From Paracoccus aeridis (GTDB lineage: Bacteria > Pseudomonadota > Alphaproteobacteria > Rhodobacterales > Rhodobacteraceae): DNA of 64,000 bases. The stretch covers positions 1 to 64,000 of the forward strand of contig NZ_SELD02000006.1 of the NCBI RefSeq assembly GCF_004923205.2, given 5' to 3'. The notes under the pieces are model-generated. The model saw only the letters and a program-made list of their open reading frames with translations. It did no database searches and was not told the origin of the DNA. The position numbers and the translations under genes were made by a program. Positions 19,444-27,804 of the stretch are shown piece by piece; within the stretch, counting starts at the first letter, position 1; the number at the start of each line of letters is the position of its first letter.

Positions 19444-19446
19444 GGA

Positions 19447-20775
19447 TCAGTTTCCTTCCGGCGCCGCGGCTTCCGCGGGTGCGGCGTCCGCCGGGGCGGC
19501 CCCGGCCGAGGCCCGTGCCGGCGCTTCCCCGGGTTCCTGCGGCGCCGCGGGTGCGGCTTCGGCCGGGGCCGGCTGGGACGCCGGCGCCCCTGCGCCGCCA
19601 TCCGCCGCTGCAGCCGCCGCTTGGGCCGGGGCCGGCGCGCTCGGCGCGACCTGGACCGGGGCGCCGGGTCCGGCCTTCTGGAACCCCGCGGTGATGATCT
19701 GGTCGCCGGGTTCCAGGCCGTCGGTCACGACCCAGTTGTTCGCCTCGGACGTCAGCACGGTCAGGTTCCGCACCGCGACCGCTCCGTTCTCCACGACCCA
19801 GACCTGCGGCGTGCCCTCGGCATCGCGCATCACCGCCGACATCGGAACCAGGTAGGCCGCCTCGTCGTGCAGCTGCGGCAGCTCGACCTCGACGTAAAGG
19901 CCCGGCAGCAGCAGCTTGTCGGGGTTCGGGAACGCGATCCGCAGCGTGATCATGCCGGTCGTCGGCTCCACCTGCGGCTCGGCCGCGCGCAGCTCGCCCG
20001 TGACCCCGTAGGTGTCGCCGGTGGGCAGGATCAGCGTGGCCTGCCCGGTCGCCAGCGCGCCGCCCCGCTGTTCGGCCTGGCGCCAGCGCAGCAGGTCGTT
20101 AGCCGATTGCGTCACGTCCACGTAGACCGGGTCGAGCGAGCGGATCGTCGTCAGCGCCTCGGGCTGCTGGGCTGCGACCAGCGTGCCGGGCGTCGCCTGC
20201 GAGAAGCCGATCACGCCAGAAACCGGCGCCCGGATGGTGGTGCGCTCAAGGTCGATCTCGGCCGCCTGGAGCCCGGCCTGCGCCAGCTGAAGCGCCGCTT
20301 CCGCCGCGTCGCGGGCCGCGATGGCGCTGTCGCGGCGCTGGCCCGGCGTGGTGTTGTTGGCAAACAGCTCCTCGGCCCGCTCGGCCTCGCGCACGGCCAG
20401 ATCGTAGTTCGCCTGCGCCTGCGCAACGCTCGCGCGCGCGGCTGCCGTGGCGGCAATGTAGGTGTCGGGTTCGATCTCGTAGAGCGCCTGCCCCGCCTCG
20501 ACCTCGGACCCTTCCTCGAAGCGGCGCTCGCGGATGATGCCCGATACCTGCGGACGGACCTCGGAAATGGTCGATGCCTTGATCCGCCCGGGCAGCCGCG
20601 CCGTCATCGTGTACTCGGTCGGCTGCGCCACCACCACGGTGACCGACGGCAGCGGCTGGCCGCCGGGATCCTGCGCAAGCCCCGCGGCGGGCGCGAGGCC
20701 GATCAGGATCGCGCCGGCAAGGCGGCGTGCGACGGGGGTGGCGCGGTTAATGCGCGAGGGATGGATGCGAAGCAT
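19447..20775 (-). CDS. RND efflux periplasmic adaptor subunit (AcrA/MexA type)
   Basis: A 442-residue membrane fusion protein. After a signal sequence ending near residue 35 (GLAPAAGLAQ) come the first half of the lipoyl motif (TISEVRPQVSGIIRERRFEEGSEV in two parts), a coiled-coil hairpin at about residues 105-165, the second lipoyl half (TIRAPVSGVIGFSQ) and the beta-barrel and membrane-proximal domains. There is no lipobox cysteine, so it seems to be a soluble or Sec-processed periplasmic subunit rather than a lipoprotein. The last 65-70 residues are an unusual Ala/Pro-rich tail. It is followed by the permease after 3 bp. Confidence 0.94.
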   Translation of the reverse strand: MLRIHPSRINRATPVARRLAGAILIGLAPAAGLAQDPGGQPLPSVTVVVAQPTEYTMTARLPGRIKASTISEVRPQVSGIIRERRFEEGSEVEAGQALYEIEPDTYIAATAAARASVAQAQANYDLAVREAERAEELFANNTTPGQRRDSAIAARDAAEAALQLAQAGLQAAEIDLERTTIRAPVSGVIGFSQATPGTLVAAQQPEALTTIRSLDPVYVDVTQSANDLLRWRQAEQRGGALATGQATLILPTGDTYGVTGELRAAEPQVEPTTGMITLRIAFPNPDKLLLPGLYVEVELPQLHDEAAYLVPMSAVMRDAEGTPQVWVVENGAVAVRNLTVLTSEANNWVVTDGLEPGDQIITAGFQKAGPGAPVQVAPSAPAPAQAAAAAADGGAGAPASQPAPAEAAPAAPQEPGEAPARASAGAAPADAAPAEAAAPEGN

Positions 20776-20844
20776 GACGGGCTTTCGGATGATCGGAACG
20801 GGCGTGGGGACGTAAAAGGCGCAGGCGTGTCTGATGGTGGGCGC

Positions 20845-21486
20845 TCAGGCCGGTTCGGTTGCGGGCCCCGCGCGCGGGGGGTCGCGGTCGGTTCCGCGCA
20901 GCATGGCGACGTGGCGGCGCAGCAGGGTCTCGCCCCGCGCGGCGAGCGGGAAGGTCTTGCCGGACCGCAGCCACTGATGCAGCAGGCCGCCGATCGTGAC
21001 GCTGACGAACACCGCGGCATCGGCGGCGCTGAAATCGTCGTGCAGCATACCCTCGTCCTCGGCCCGCGTCATCACGCGCAGGATGAGCGCGTCGAGTTCG
21101 GCGTCGATCCGCGCGAGGTTGGCCCGGCCCTCGCAGCCGATGGTCAGGTCCGACATGATCCGGAACATCCGCTGCTTGCCCTCGTCCACCTCGAACTCGC
21201 GCAACGAGGCGACGCCGGCGTCCAGAAGCGAGCGGAGCGGGTCGCTGCACATCTCGGCCGCCGTGGTCAGGATCTGTTCCTGCGGCAGCAGCGACCGGGC
21301 ATAAAGCGCGCCGAGAAGATCCGCCTTGTCCTTGAAGTGCCAGTAGAAAGCACCGCGGGTGACGCCAGCCGCGCGCGAGACGCCGTCGATGGTGGCGACG
21401 GCGTAGCCCTGTTCGCAGAAGATCCGCTCGGCCGCGTCGAGGATGGCGGTGCGCGTCAGCTCCGATTCTTCCTTGGTCCGGCGCAT
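20845..21486 (-). CDS. TetR/AcrR family transcriptional repressor of the RND operon
   Basis: A 213-residue regulator with an N-terminal helix-turn-helix at about residues 30-55 (TIDGVSRAAGVTRGAFYWHF, the TetR signature) and a helical ligand-binding domain close to that of AcrR/TtgR. Unlike most acrR genes it is not divergent but is the first gene upstream of adaptor and pump on the same strand, 69 bp before the adaptor. A perfect-spacing promoter and an AcrR-like operator precede it, so it probably represses itself and the whole operon until a ligand binds. Confidence 0.92.
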   Translation of the reverse strand: MRRTKEESELTRTAILDAAERIFCEQGYAVATIDGVSRAAGVTRGAFYWHFKDKADLLGALYARSLLPQEQILTTAAEMCSDPLRSLLDAGVASLREFEVDEGKQRMFRIMSDLTIGCEGRANLARIDAELDALILRVMTRAEDEGMLHDDFSAADAAVFVSVTIGGLLHQWLRSGKTFPLAARGETLLRRHVAMLRGTDRDPPRAGPATEPA

Positions 21487-21509
21487 GGCAACATCCCCTG
21501 TTCGCCGCG

Positions 21510-21537
21510 CTTATATACAGACACTCATGGATGTAAA
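21510..21537 (-). promoter_or_regulatory. Sigma-70 type promoter of tetR-RND operon with overlapping AcrR-like operator
   Basis: On the minus strand TTTACA (21537-21532) is followed by 16 nt and TATAAG (21515-21510). This predicts transcription from about 21503, 17 nt before the tetR start codon. An imperfect inverted repeat, TACA-N12-TGTA (21516-21535), fills the spacer and touches both boxes. Its ACA-N7-ATGT core resembles AcrR-type operators. A repressor bound there would block polymerase. Confidence 0.7.
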
Positions 21538-21576
21538 CCGCGCTTCGCAGCCCGCCAAGGCCAGCCTCGAAACGAC

Positions 21577-21606
21577 AACGGCGCGGGCCGAAGGCCACGC
21601 GCCGTT
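21577..21606 (-). terminator. Terminator-like hairpin after the sulfate operon
   Basis: A 13-bp stem (21577-21589 with 21593-21606, one bulged A at 21597) and GAA loop, located 30 bp beyond the stop of the reductase gene on the minus strand. The following minus-strand bases GTCGTTTCG are only partly U-rich, so efficiency is uncertain. Confidence 0.6.
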
Positions 21607-21635
21607 GCGAGAAGGTCAAGAGAACGGCGTCGGGG

Positions 21636-22484
21636 TCAGCCCACGAACGCCTTTTCCACCACGTAGTGCCCGGGGTCCGAATTCGCGCCCTCTGCCAGCC
21701 CGAAGCCCTCCAGCACGCCCTTGATGTCGATGTTGAAGTCGAGCGAGCCGCACACCATCGCCCGATCGGTGTCGGCCGAGATGCGGTCCACGCCGAGATC
21801 GCGCAGCGCCTCGCCCGAGCGCAGCAGGTCGGTGATGCGGCCCATCTTCGCGCTCTCCTCGCGCGTCGTGGTCGGATAGTAGCGCAGCTTGTCGCCGACC
21901 AGCTCGCCGATCAACGGATCGTCGGGCAGCGCCTCGACGATCTCGCGGCCGTAGGCCAGTTCCGCGGCCTTGCGGCAGGTGTGGGTGACGATGACCTGAT
22001 CGAACCTCTCCCACGTCTCGGGCTCGCGCAGGAGGCTCGCGAAGGGCGCAAAGCCGGTGCCGGTCGCGAAAAGCCACAGCCGCCTGCCCGGCAGCAGCGC
22101 GTCGTGGACGAGCGTGCCGACGGGCTTGGGGCGCAGGATGATCCGGTCGCCCGGGCGGATGTGCTGCAGCCGCGATGTCAGCGGGCCATCCGCGACCTTG
22201 ATCGAATAGAACTCCAGTTCGTCGTCCCAAGCCGGCGAGGCGATGGAATAGGCGCGCAGGATCGGCTTCGCCTTGCCCGTCACGGGGTCGGGATCGCCCA
22301 TCAGGCCGATCATCACGAACTCGCCCGACCGGAAGCGCAGACTCGGCGGGCGCCTGCAGCGGAACGAGAACAGCCAGTCGGTCCAGTGCTTCACCGCCGT
22401 CACCTCGGTGGCGTCGGGAAGGGCGGTTGCGACCGGCTTGGCATCAGGGCTGTCGGCGATCGGGGTTGCAGTGATCTGGTTCAT
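21636..22484 (-). CDS. fpr: Ferredoxin--NADP reductase
   Basis: A 282-residue FAD flavoenzyme that exchanges electrons between NADPH and ferredoxin or flavodoxin. The FAD-binding motif RAYSIAS, the NADP-binding GTGFAPF and the C-terminal VEKAFVG ending, typical of bacterial subclass FNRs, are all present. It is the last gene of the cys operon, 57 bp after the cysH fusion, and likely supplies reduced ferredoxin to the siroheme sulfite reductase CysI, which lacks its own flavoprotein gene here. The frame is about 25 residues longer at the N-terminus than E. coli Fpr; the start chosen gives MNQITATPIADSP. Confidence 0.93.
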   Translation of the reverse strand: MNQITATPIADSPDAKPVATALPDATEVTAVKHWTDWLFSFRCRRPPSLRFRSGEFVMIGLMGDPDPVTGKAKPILRAYSIASPAWDDELEFYSIKVADGPLTSRLQHIRPGDRIILRPKPVGTLVHDALLPGRRLWLFATGTGFAPFASLLREPETWERFDQVIVTHTCRKAAELAYGREIVEALPDDPLIGELVGDKLRYYPTTTREESAKMGRITDLLRSGEALRDLGVDRISADTDRAMVCGSLDFNIDIKGVLEGFGLAEGANSDPGHYVVEKAFVG

Positions 22485-22541
22485 GACGTCCTCGCGGCCT
22501 GGCGCCGCATCTGATGGTGTCGGGAAAGGGCTGCGGAAGCG

Positions 22542-23807
22542 TCAGCCCCGCAGCCGGGCCTGGTAGTCGTGCGCGCGCCAGCGGGCGCGGGCGAGCCACT
22601 GGTCCTCGGGCTGGCGCGCGGCAAGGTCGGCCGCCACCTCGACCTCGTCGAAGCCCGACCGGCGCGCCATCGCGTACTGGTCCGCGATCACGCCGCGCGC
22701 CCGCAGGCGGCCGGTGTAGCCCATCTCGCGCAGGCGCCGCGCGATGGTGAAGCCGCGCCCGTCGGAGAACGACGGGAAGTCCACGCGGATGATCCGGGCT
22801 TCGTCCAGCCGGGCCGCGAGCGTTGCGGGATCGGCGTCCGGGGGGACGTCCACGGCCACGGACGGCGCGCCGCCGAGGTCGGCGAGCGCGTCGAACGGAC
22901 CGTGCCAGTCCTCGGCGCTGAACCCGTCGTCGCGGGCGATCAGGTGGGTGGCCGCCGCCGCATCCGCCGGGCCGCCGGCCAGCGCCGCATCCTCTTCCGT
23001 CACAAGATCCTTTGCCACAGTCTTCTCCGTCGTCGTTCCGTCGGTCTTCGGGGCCGGGCCGCGCACCATGCGCCCGTTCACGAAATGGATGCCGCATTCT
23101 TCCTTGGCCTTGCCGCGCCAGCGCCCGGCGCGCGGGTCCTCGCCGGGCCTGACCGCCGTGGTGCAGGGCGCGCAGCCGATCGAGGGGAACCCCTTCGCGA
23201 CCAGCGGATGGCGCGGCAGGCGGTTGTTGTCCATGTAGTCGCGCACGTCGTCCGGCGTCCAGCAGGCGAGCGGGTTGATCTTCAGCCGCGATCCGTCCGG
23301 CTCGAAGAACTCGAGCGCGGCGCGGGTGCCGCTTTGGAACCGCTTGCGGCCGGTGATCCACGCGTCGAACGACGCGAGCGCGGCTTCCAGCGGCCGCACC
23401 TTCCGCAGGGCGCAGCAGGCGTCGGTGTCGCGGGCGTTCAGCGTGCCGTCGAGATCCAGCGCCGCAACCGCGCCCTGATCCGGGCGGATCACCCGCAGGT
23501 CGGTCAGGCCCAGGCGGTCCGCCACGTCGCGCTGGTAGTCCAGCGTTTCGGCAAACAGCATCCCCGTTTCCAGGAACAGCACCGGGCGGCGGCGGTCCAT
23601 CACCGACAGCATGTGCAGCAGCACGACCGATTCCGCCCCGAAGGACGACACCAGCGCAACCTGGCCCACCGAAGGGTCGTCCAGAGCGCGGCTCATGACC
23701 GCGAAGGCGGAGTGGTTGCGATAGGCGGCGTTCAGCCCGGCCGCACGGTCGGCCAATTCCGCCGAGGTCGCGCCGGCAAGATCCATGGGCGCCTGGTCAT
23801 GCGGCAT
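22542..23807 (-). CDS. cysH: Assimilatory (phospho)adenylyl-sulfate reductase fused to a DUF934 module
   Basis: A 421-residue fusion. Residues 1-245 are a CysH-type reductase with the SSFGAES nucleotide loop, the cluster cysteines CC (131-132) and CAPC (212-215), and the catalytic cysteine in EECGIHF (238). The CC/CxxC set marks the iron-sulfur APS reductase form, which reduces adenylyl sulfate to sulfite with thioredoxin. After a linker of about 50 residues (246-295), residues about 296-421 match the DUF934 protein normally encoded by a separate gene after cysH (FPSFSDGRGFT, RGVIADQYAMARRSGFD). No stop or frame change separates them. It overlaps the upstream cysI by 11 bp. Confidence 0.92.
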   Translation of the reverse strand: MPHDQAPMDLAGATSAELADRAAGLNAAYRNHSAFAVMSRALDDPSVGQVALVSSFGAESVVLLHMLSVMDRRRPVLFLETGMLFAETLDYQRDVADRLGLTDLRVIRPDQGAVAALDLDGTLNARDTDACCALRKVRPLEAALASFDAWITGRKRFQSGTRAALEFFEPDGSRLKINPLACWTPDDVRDYMDNNRLPRHPLVAKGFPSIGCAPCTTAVRPGEDPRAGRWRGKAKEECGIHFVNGRMVRGPAPKTDGTTTEKTVAKDLVTEEDAALAGGPADAAAATHLIARDDGFSAEDWHGPFDALADLGGAPSVAVDVPPDADPATLAARLDEARIIRVDFPSFSDGRGFTIARRLREMGYTGRLRARGVIADQYAMARRSGFDEVEVAADLAARQPEDQWLARARWRAHDYQARLRG

Positions 23808-25461
23808 CGGCCGTGTCCTCCGCGTGATCGTAGAGCGCCGCCTTGAAGGGGTCCATGCCGACGCGCCGGTAGGTGTCGATGAAGGGTTCGTCCGCGCCCT
23901 CGCGCAGGTCGAGATAGGCGTCGATCAGCCGTTCGATCGCGGGCACGATCCGGTCGGCGGGGAAGCCGGGGCCGGTCCGTTCGCCGACGGCCGCGCGTTC
24001 CGTCCCGTCCCCGCCCAGCGTGATCTGATAGTTCTCGACCCCCGCGCGATCCAGCCCGAGGATGCCGATGTGCCCGACATGGTGGTGGCCGCAGGCGTTG
24101 ATGCAGCCCGAGATCTTGATCTTCAGCTGCCCCACCTCGGCCTCGCGTTCCTGCAGCGCAAGCGCGATCGCCTGCGCGACCGGGATCGACCGGGCCGTGG
24201 CCAGCGTGCAGTAGTCCATGCCCGGGCAGGCGATGATATCCGAGGCAAGGCCCACGTTCGCCGTCGCCAGCCCGTGCGCCTTCAATGCGCGGTGCAGCGC
24301 GGGCAGCGCGTCGGCGGGGACATGGGGCAGCACGACGTTCTGTTCGTGGCTGATCCGCAGCTCGCCGTAACCATGTTCGTCCGCAAGGTCGGCCATCGCC
24401 CGCATCTGTTCCGCCGTGGCGTCGCCGGGCGTCGCCCCGTGCGCCTTGAGAGATATGGTGACGATGGCGTGGTCGGCGCGGCGGTGCGGGTGCAGGTTGG
24501 TGTCGGTCCACGCGCGGAACACCGGGTCCACCGCGCGGGCCGTGTGAAGCAGCCCCACGTCCGCGTCCCGGAACGCGGGCGGGGCGAAGAAGGTCGTGAT
24601 GTCGGCCAGCAGTTGCTGGTCGACGCCGGTGAAGGCCGCGCGGCGGGCGGGAAACTCGGCTTCCACGGCGGCGCGGAACGCGTCGAGCCCGCCTTCCAGC
24701 ACGGTGATCTTCAGCCGCGCCTTGTACTTGTTGTCGCGCCGCCCGGCGGCGTTGTAGGCGGCGAGGATCGCTTCGACGTAAGGAAGCAGGTCGGCTTTGG
24801 GCAGGAAGGCCCGCAGCACCTGCCCGATCAGCGGCGTCCGGCCAAGACCGCCGCCCACAAGCACCTCGTAACCCGCCTCGCCGTCACGCTCGATCATCCG
24901 CAGGCCGATGTCGTGCGACCGGGTCACGGCGCGGTCGTTGGGCGAGCCGGTGATCGCGATCTTGAACTTGCGCGGCAGGAACTGGAACTCCGGGTGGTCG
25001 GTGGACCACTGGCGCAGCAGCTCGGCCACCGGGCGCGGGTCCGCGATCTCGTCGGCGGCGGCGCCCGCGAAGTGGTCGGCGGTCACGTTGCGGATCGTGT
25101 TGCCCGAGGTCTGGATCGCGTGCAGCCCGACGGTCGCGAGATGGTCCAGCATGTCCGGGATGTCGGACAGGCGCGGCCAGTTGTACTGGATGTTCTGCCG
25201 CGTGGTGAAATGGCCGTAGCCCCGGTCCCACCGCTCGGCAAGGTCCGCGAGCGCGCGCATCTGGTCGGACCGGAGCGTGCCGTAGGGGATCGCCACCCGC
25301 AGCATGTAGGCGTGCAGCTGCAGGTAGACGCCGTTCATCAGCCGCAGCGGCCGGAACTCGTCCTCGGTCAGCGAGCCGTCCACGCGGCGTTCGACCTGGT
25401 GGCGGAACTGCCGGTTGCGCTCGTCCAGGAAGGCGCGGTCGAAATCGTCGTACTGGTACAT
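23797..25461 (-). CDS. cysI: Siroheme sulfite (nitrite/sulfite) reductase hemoprotein
   Basis: A 554-residue enzyme reducing sulfite to sulfide with six electrons at a coupled siroheme and 4Fe-4S centre. The cluster ligands are visible as CPGMDYC (C412, C418) and CINAC (C453, C457), and the siroheme-binding stretches HFTTRQNIQ and ELRISHEQN are in place. The start ATG at 25461 overlaps the stop of the DUF2849 gene by one base; the open frame continues further upstream inside that gene but is not the start. No CysJ flavoprotein is nearby, so ferredoxin reduced by the FNR at the operon end is the likely donor. Confidence 0.94.
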   Translation of the reverse strand: MYQYDDFDRAFLDERNRQFRHQVERRVDGSLTEDEFRPLRLMNGVYLQLHAYMLRVAIPYGTLRSDQMRALADLAERWDRGYGHFTTRQNIQYNWPRLSDIPDMLDHLATVGLHAIQTSGNTIRNVTADHFAGAAADEIADPRPVAELLRQWSTDHPEFQFLPRKFKIAITGSPNDRAVTRSHDIGLRMIERDGEAGYEVLVGGGLGRTPLIGQVLRAFLPKADLLPYVEAILAAYNAAGRRDNKYKARLKITVLEGGLDAFRAAVEAEFPARRAAFTGVDQQLLADITTFFAPPAFRDADVGLLHTARAVDPVFRAWTDTNLHPHRRADHAIVTISLKAHGATPGDATAEQMRAMADLADEHGYGELRISHEQNVVLPHVPADALPALHRALKAHGLATANVGLASDIIACPGMDYCTLATARSIPVAQAIALALQEREAEVGQLKIKISGCINACGHHHVGHIGILGLDRAGVENYQITLGGDGTERAAVGERTGPGFPADRIVPAIERLIDAYLDLREGADEPFIDTYRRVGMDPFKAALYDHAEDTADAA

Positions 25462-25841
25462 CAGAGGGCACCTTCGGTCTGGCGGTCTTGCTGGCGGACG
25501 GTGTCGCGCGGAGCCACGATCGGGTCGGGTGTCGCGGGCGCGGGCGGGGCGCGGCGGTGTTCGGGCCGGTTCGAGGGGCCGGAGGCGCGGAACGCCTCGC
25601 GGAAATGCGTGGGCACCGGGCCGTCGCCGGTCGGCGCCATGTCGGCGAGGTAGGGCCCGACCACCACGTTCTTCTGCCGTTCGGCGTCGAGCAGGCGGAT
25701 CTGGGCGTGCGCCTCGTCCTCGATCAGCTCGGCCCGGGCGAGATCCCGGACCCATTCGCCGGTGGCGCTCAGGTAGACCACGTCGCCGTCCAGCAGGTGG
25801 TTGGCGGTGACGACCTTGGGGGCGAAGGAACGGCGGCTCAT
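25461..25841 (-). CDS. DUF2849 domain protein of sulfate-assimilation operon
   Basis: A 126-residue protein. The first 85 residues (VVTANHLLDGDVVYLSATGEW onward in two parts) match the small DUF2849 family, which in alphaproteobacteria sits between cysG and cysI. The last 40 residues are a Pro/Arg-rich low-complexity tail. Its function is not known to me; position suggests an accessory role in sulfite reductase maturation or electron transfer. Start overlaps the cysG stop by four bases and stop overlaps the cysI start, so translation of the three is coupled. Confidence 0.85.
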   Translation of the reverse strand: MSRRSFAPKVVTANHLLDGDVVYLSATGEWVRDLARAELIEDEAHAQIRLLDAERQKNVVVGPYLADMAPTGDGPVPTHFREAFRASGPSNRPEHRRAPPAPATPDPIVAPRDTVRQQDRQTEGAL

Positions 25842-27232
25842 CGGGCGGACTCCTGGCGCAGCGCGCCGGCGGGAAGGGTGACGGCGGCGGCGTCGCGCGG
25901 CGCGAGCCCCAGCAGGATCACGGCGGGGCCATCCAGCCCCTCGACCGCGTCCGCCAGCGACGACAGCGTGGCGGCGACGGTCCTCGTTTCGGGACGCGAG
26001 GCGTTCTCGACCACCGTGACCGGGGTTGCGGGGTCGGCGCTGTGCATCAGCAGCCGACCCTGCATCCAGCGTGCGGCGCGCTTGCCCATGTAGATCGCGG
26101 CGACCGAGCCGGGGCGCGCGAGCGCGTTCCAGTCCTGGTCGGCAAAGCCCTTCATGTCGTGCCCGGTCAGGAACCGCGCCTCGACGTTGCGGCCGCGCCG
26201 GGTCAGGCTGCGGCCGATCCCGGCAGCGGCAGCCGACGCGGCGGTGATGCCGGGGATCACGGCGAAGGAAATGCCCTCAACGTCCAGCGCCTCGGTTTCC
26301 TCGTCCAGCCGCCCGAACACGCTTGGATCGCCGGATTTCAGGCGCACGACGTGGCGGCCCTTGCGCGCGTGACGGATCATCAGCGCGTTGATGTCGCCCT
26401 GCGCCATCGACGGCCCGAAGCCTTCCTTGCCCGCCTCGACCAGCGTCGCCTCGCGCCGGGCAAGCTCGAGGATCGCCGGCGCGATCAGGCGGTCGTGGAT
26501 CACCACGTCGGCCCGGTCGAGCGCGGCGCGCGCCTTGAGCGTCAGCAGCTCGGGATCGCCCGGACCCGCGCCCACGAAGTCGACGTGGCCTTCGCGCGGT
26601 GCCGCGGACAGGTGGCGGTCCAGCAACGCGCCCAGCGCCCGGTCGAGATCGGCGCCTGCATCGGACGCGCGGGGACCATCCGCCCGGAACCAGTCGGCCC
26701 AGAACCGGCGGCGCGGGGCGCCGTGGCGCAGCTTCTCGGCCCGGGCGCGGAACCCGCGGGCAGCTTCGGTCAGGCGGCCGAGCGTCGCGGGCAGGCGCTC
26801 CTCGAGGTCAGCCTTGATGCGGCGGGCCAGCACCGGGGCCGCGCCCTCGGTCCCGATCGCGACCACGACCGGGCTGCGGTCCACGATCGCGGGGGTGATG
26901 AACCGCGAGCGGTCGAGATCGTCCACCACGTTCACCAGCGCGCCGTCCGCGGCCATGATCCGCAGCGCGCGGTCGTCCGCTTCCTCGTCCTCGTGCGCGG
27001 CATAGGCCAGCACGCAACCCCGCGCATCGCCGGGCCGCACCTCGCGGCGGACGAGGTCCAGCAGCCCCTCGGCCGCCCAGGCCTCGATCCCGGGCGCGGG
27101 GTCGGCGGCCAGGACCAGCAGCCGCGCCTCGGTCTTCATCAGCAACCGCAGCTTCGCCAGCGCCGCATCCCCGCCGCCCGCGAGGCACACGCGCTGACCG
27201 CGCGTGCGGACGAAGATGGGGAAATGGTCCAT
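25838..27232 (-). CDS. cysG: Siroheme synthase (multifunctional CysG)
   Basis: A 464-residue fusion that makes siroheme for CysI. Residues 1-150 are the precorrin-2 dehydrogenase/ferrochelatase part (VCLAGGGDAALAKLRLL, NAD-binding; VNVVDDLDRSRFITPA). Residues about 215-450 are the SAM-dependent uroporphyrinogen-III C-methyltransferase part (VGAGPGDPELLTLKARAAL and GDPSVFGRLDEE). GGAGG lies 7 nt upstream of the ATG at 27232. It is the first gene of the operon cysG-DUF2849-cysI-cysH-fpr and so is preceded by its promoter region. Confidence 0.95.
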   Translation of the reverse strand: MDHFPIFVRTRGQRVCLAGGGDAALAKLRLLMKTEARLLVLAADPAPGIEAWAAEGLLDLVRREVRPGDARGCVLAYAAHEDEEADDRALRIMAADGALVNVVDDLDRSRFITPAIVDRSPVVVAIGTEGAAPVLARRIKADLEERLPATLGRLTEAARGFRARAEKLRHGAPRRRFWADWFRADGPRASDAGADLDRALGALLDRHLSAAPREGHVDFVGAGPGDPELLTLKARAALDRADVVIHDRLIAPAILELARREATLVEAGKEGFGPSMAQGDINALMIRHARKGRHVVRLKSGDPSVFGRLDEETEALDVEGISFAVIPGITAASAAAAGIGRSLTRRGRNVEARFLTGHDMKGFADQDWNALARPGSVAAIYMGKRAARWMQGRLLMHSADPATPVTVVENASRPETRTVAATLSSLADAVEGLDGPAVILLGLAPRDAAAVTLPAGALRQESAR

Positions 27233-27804
27233 GGCATGGCCTCCTGTGGTTCATCTCCAATATAGAACGGTTTCCTAGTAGAATGGCAGATGACGGCGCA
27301 AAAAGAGACAAGATTGCACGTAATCCCATCAGTAAAGGAAATACTTTCCGTATCGCGCTTAGTGCGGAGACTGGCATCCGCAAGTTCGCCGCCTATGAGA
27401 AAGCGCGGCAGCCGCGGCAGCTTCCGCGGACGCGGGCAGCGCGGGTCGTCCGGTCGCGTTTCCACGACCCATCCCCGGCAGCAGCAGACGCGGGGTGCGA
27501 CATCAGACGTGGACGAGCCGCGGCAAGCCGCCTTCAATCCCTGCGGCGAGATCCCGACCCCGACGTTGATTCTGCAGGTGCCCGGCGCGAAGCTCCGGCA
27601 TGCAAACGGCGCGAGCGAAGACGTGACCGCCCCTACCCCGTCCGGCGAAAGTCCACCCTGCGCGCGAGCCAGCAGCCGAGCGTCAGGCCGTTCACCGAGC
27701 CCGCGCCGTCGCGGCGGACGATGACCGTCCAGTCGCGCCGATTGCAGGACCGCCCCCGACCGGGCAAACTGCGCCGGCTTCTTCCGCGGCCTTAAGGAAC
27801 CCGC
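27233..27804. other. 572-bp divergent control region between cysG and the sensor kinase
   Basis: No gene is supported here. Frames are open on both strands because of high GC content, but their translations are Arg/Pro-rich and match no family. The side near cysG (27255-27370) is markedly AT-rich and should hold the cysG promoter; TATATT-like bases occur at 27256-27263 on the minus strand, but no good -35 was found. The kinase start is set by AAGGA at 27794-27798. Confidence 0.5.
27263..27286. promoter_or_regulatory. Direct repeat upstream of cysG, possible regulator site
   Basis: TAGAACGG (27263-27270) recurs as TAGAATGG (27279-27286) at a period of 16 bases, 31-54 bp before the cysG start codon. 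Direct repeats at such spacing can bind a dimeric regulator of sulfur genes. No known motif was matched. Confidence 0.3.

Noticed and set aside
27487..27495. Three consecutive Cys codons (minus strand) upstream of cysG, suggestive of a cysteine attenuation leader peptide.
   Set aside because: No ATG start in that frame nearby, no stop before cysG and no attenuator hairpin; chance in a GC-rich region.
27533..27560. A plus-strand translation reads NPCGEIP, as in class II ribonucleotide reductases.
   Set aside because: The flanking residues do not match the family and the frame has no other landmarks; treated as coincidence.
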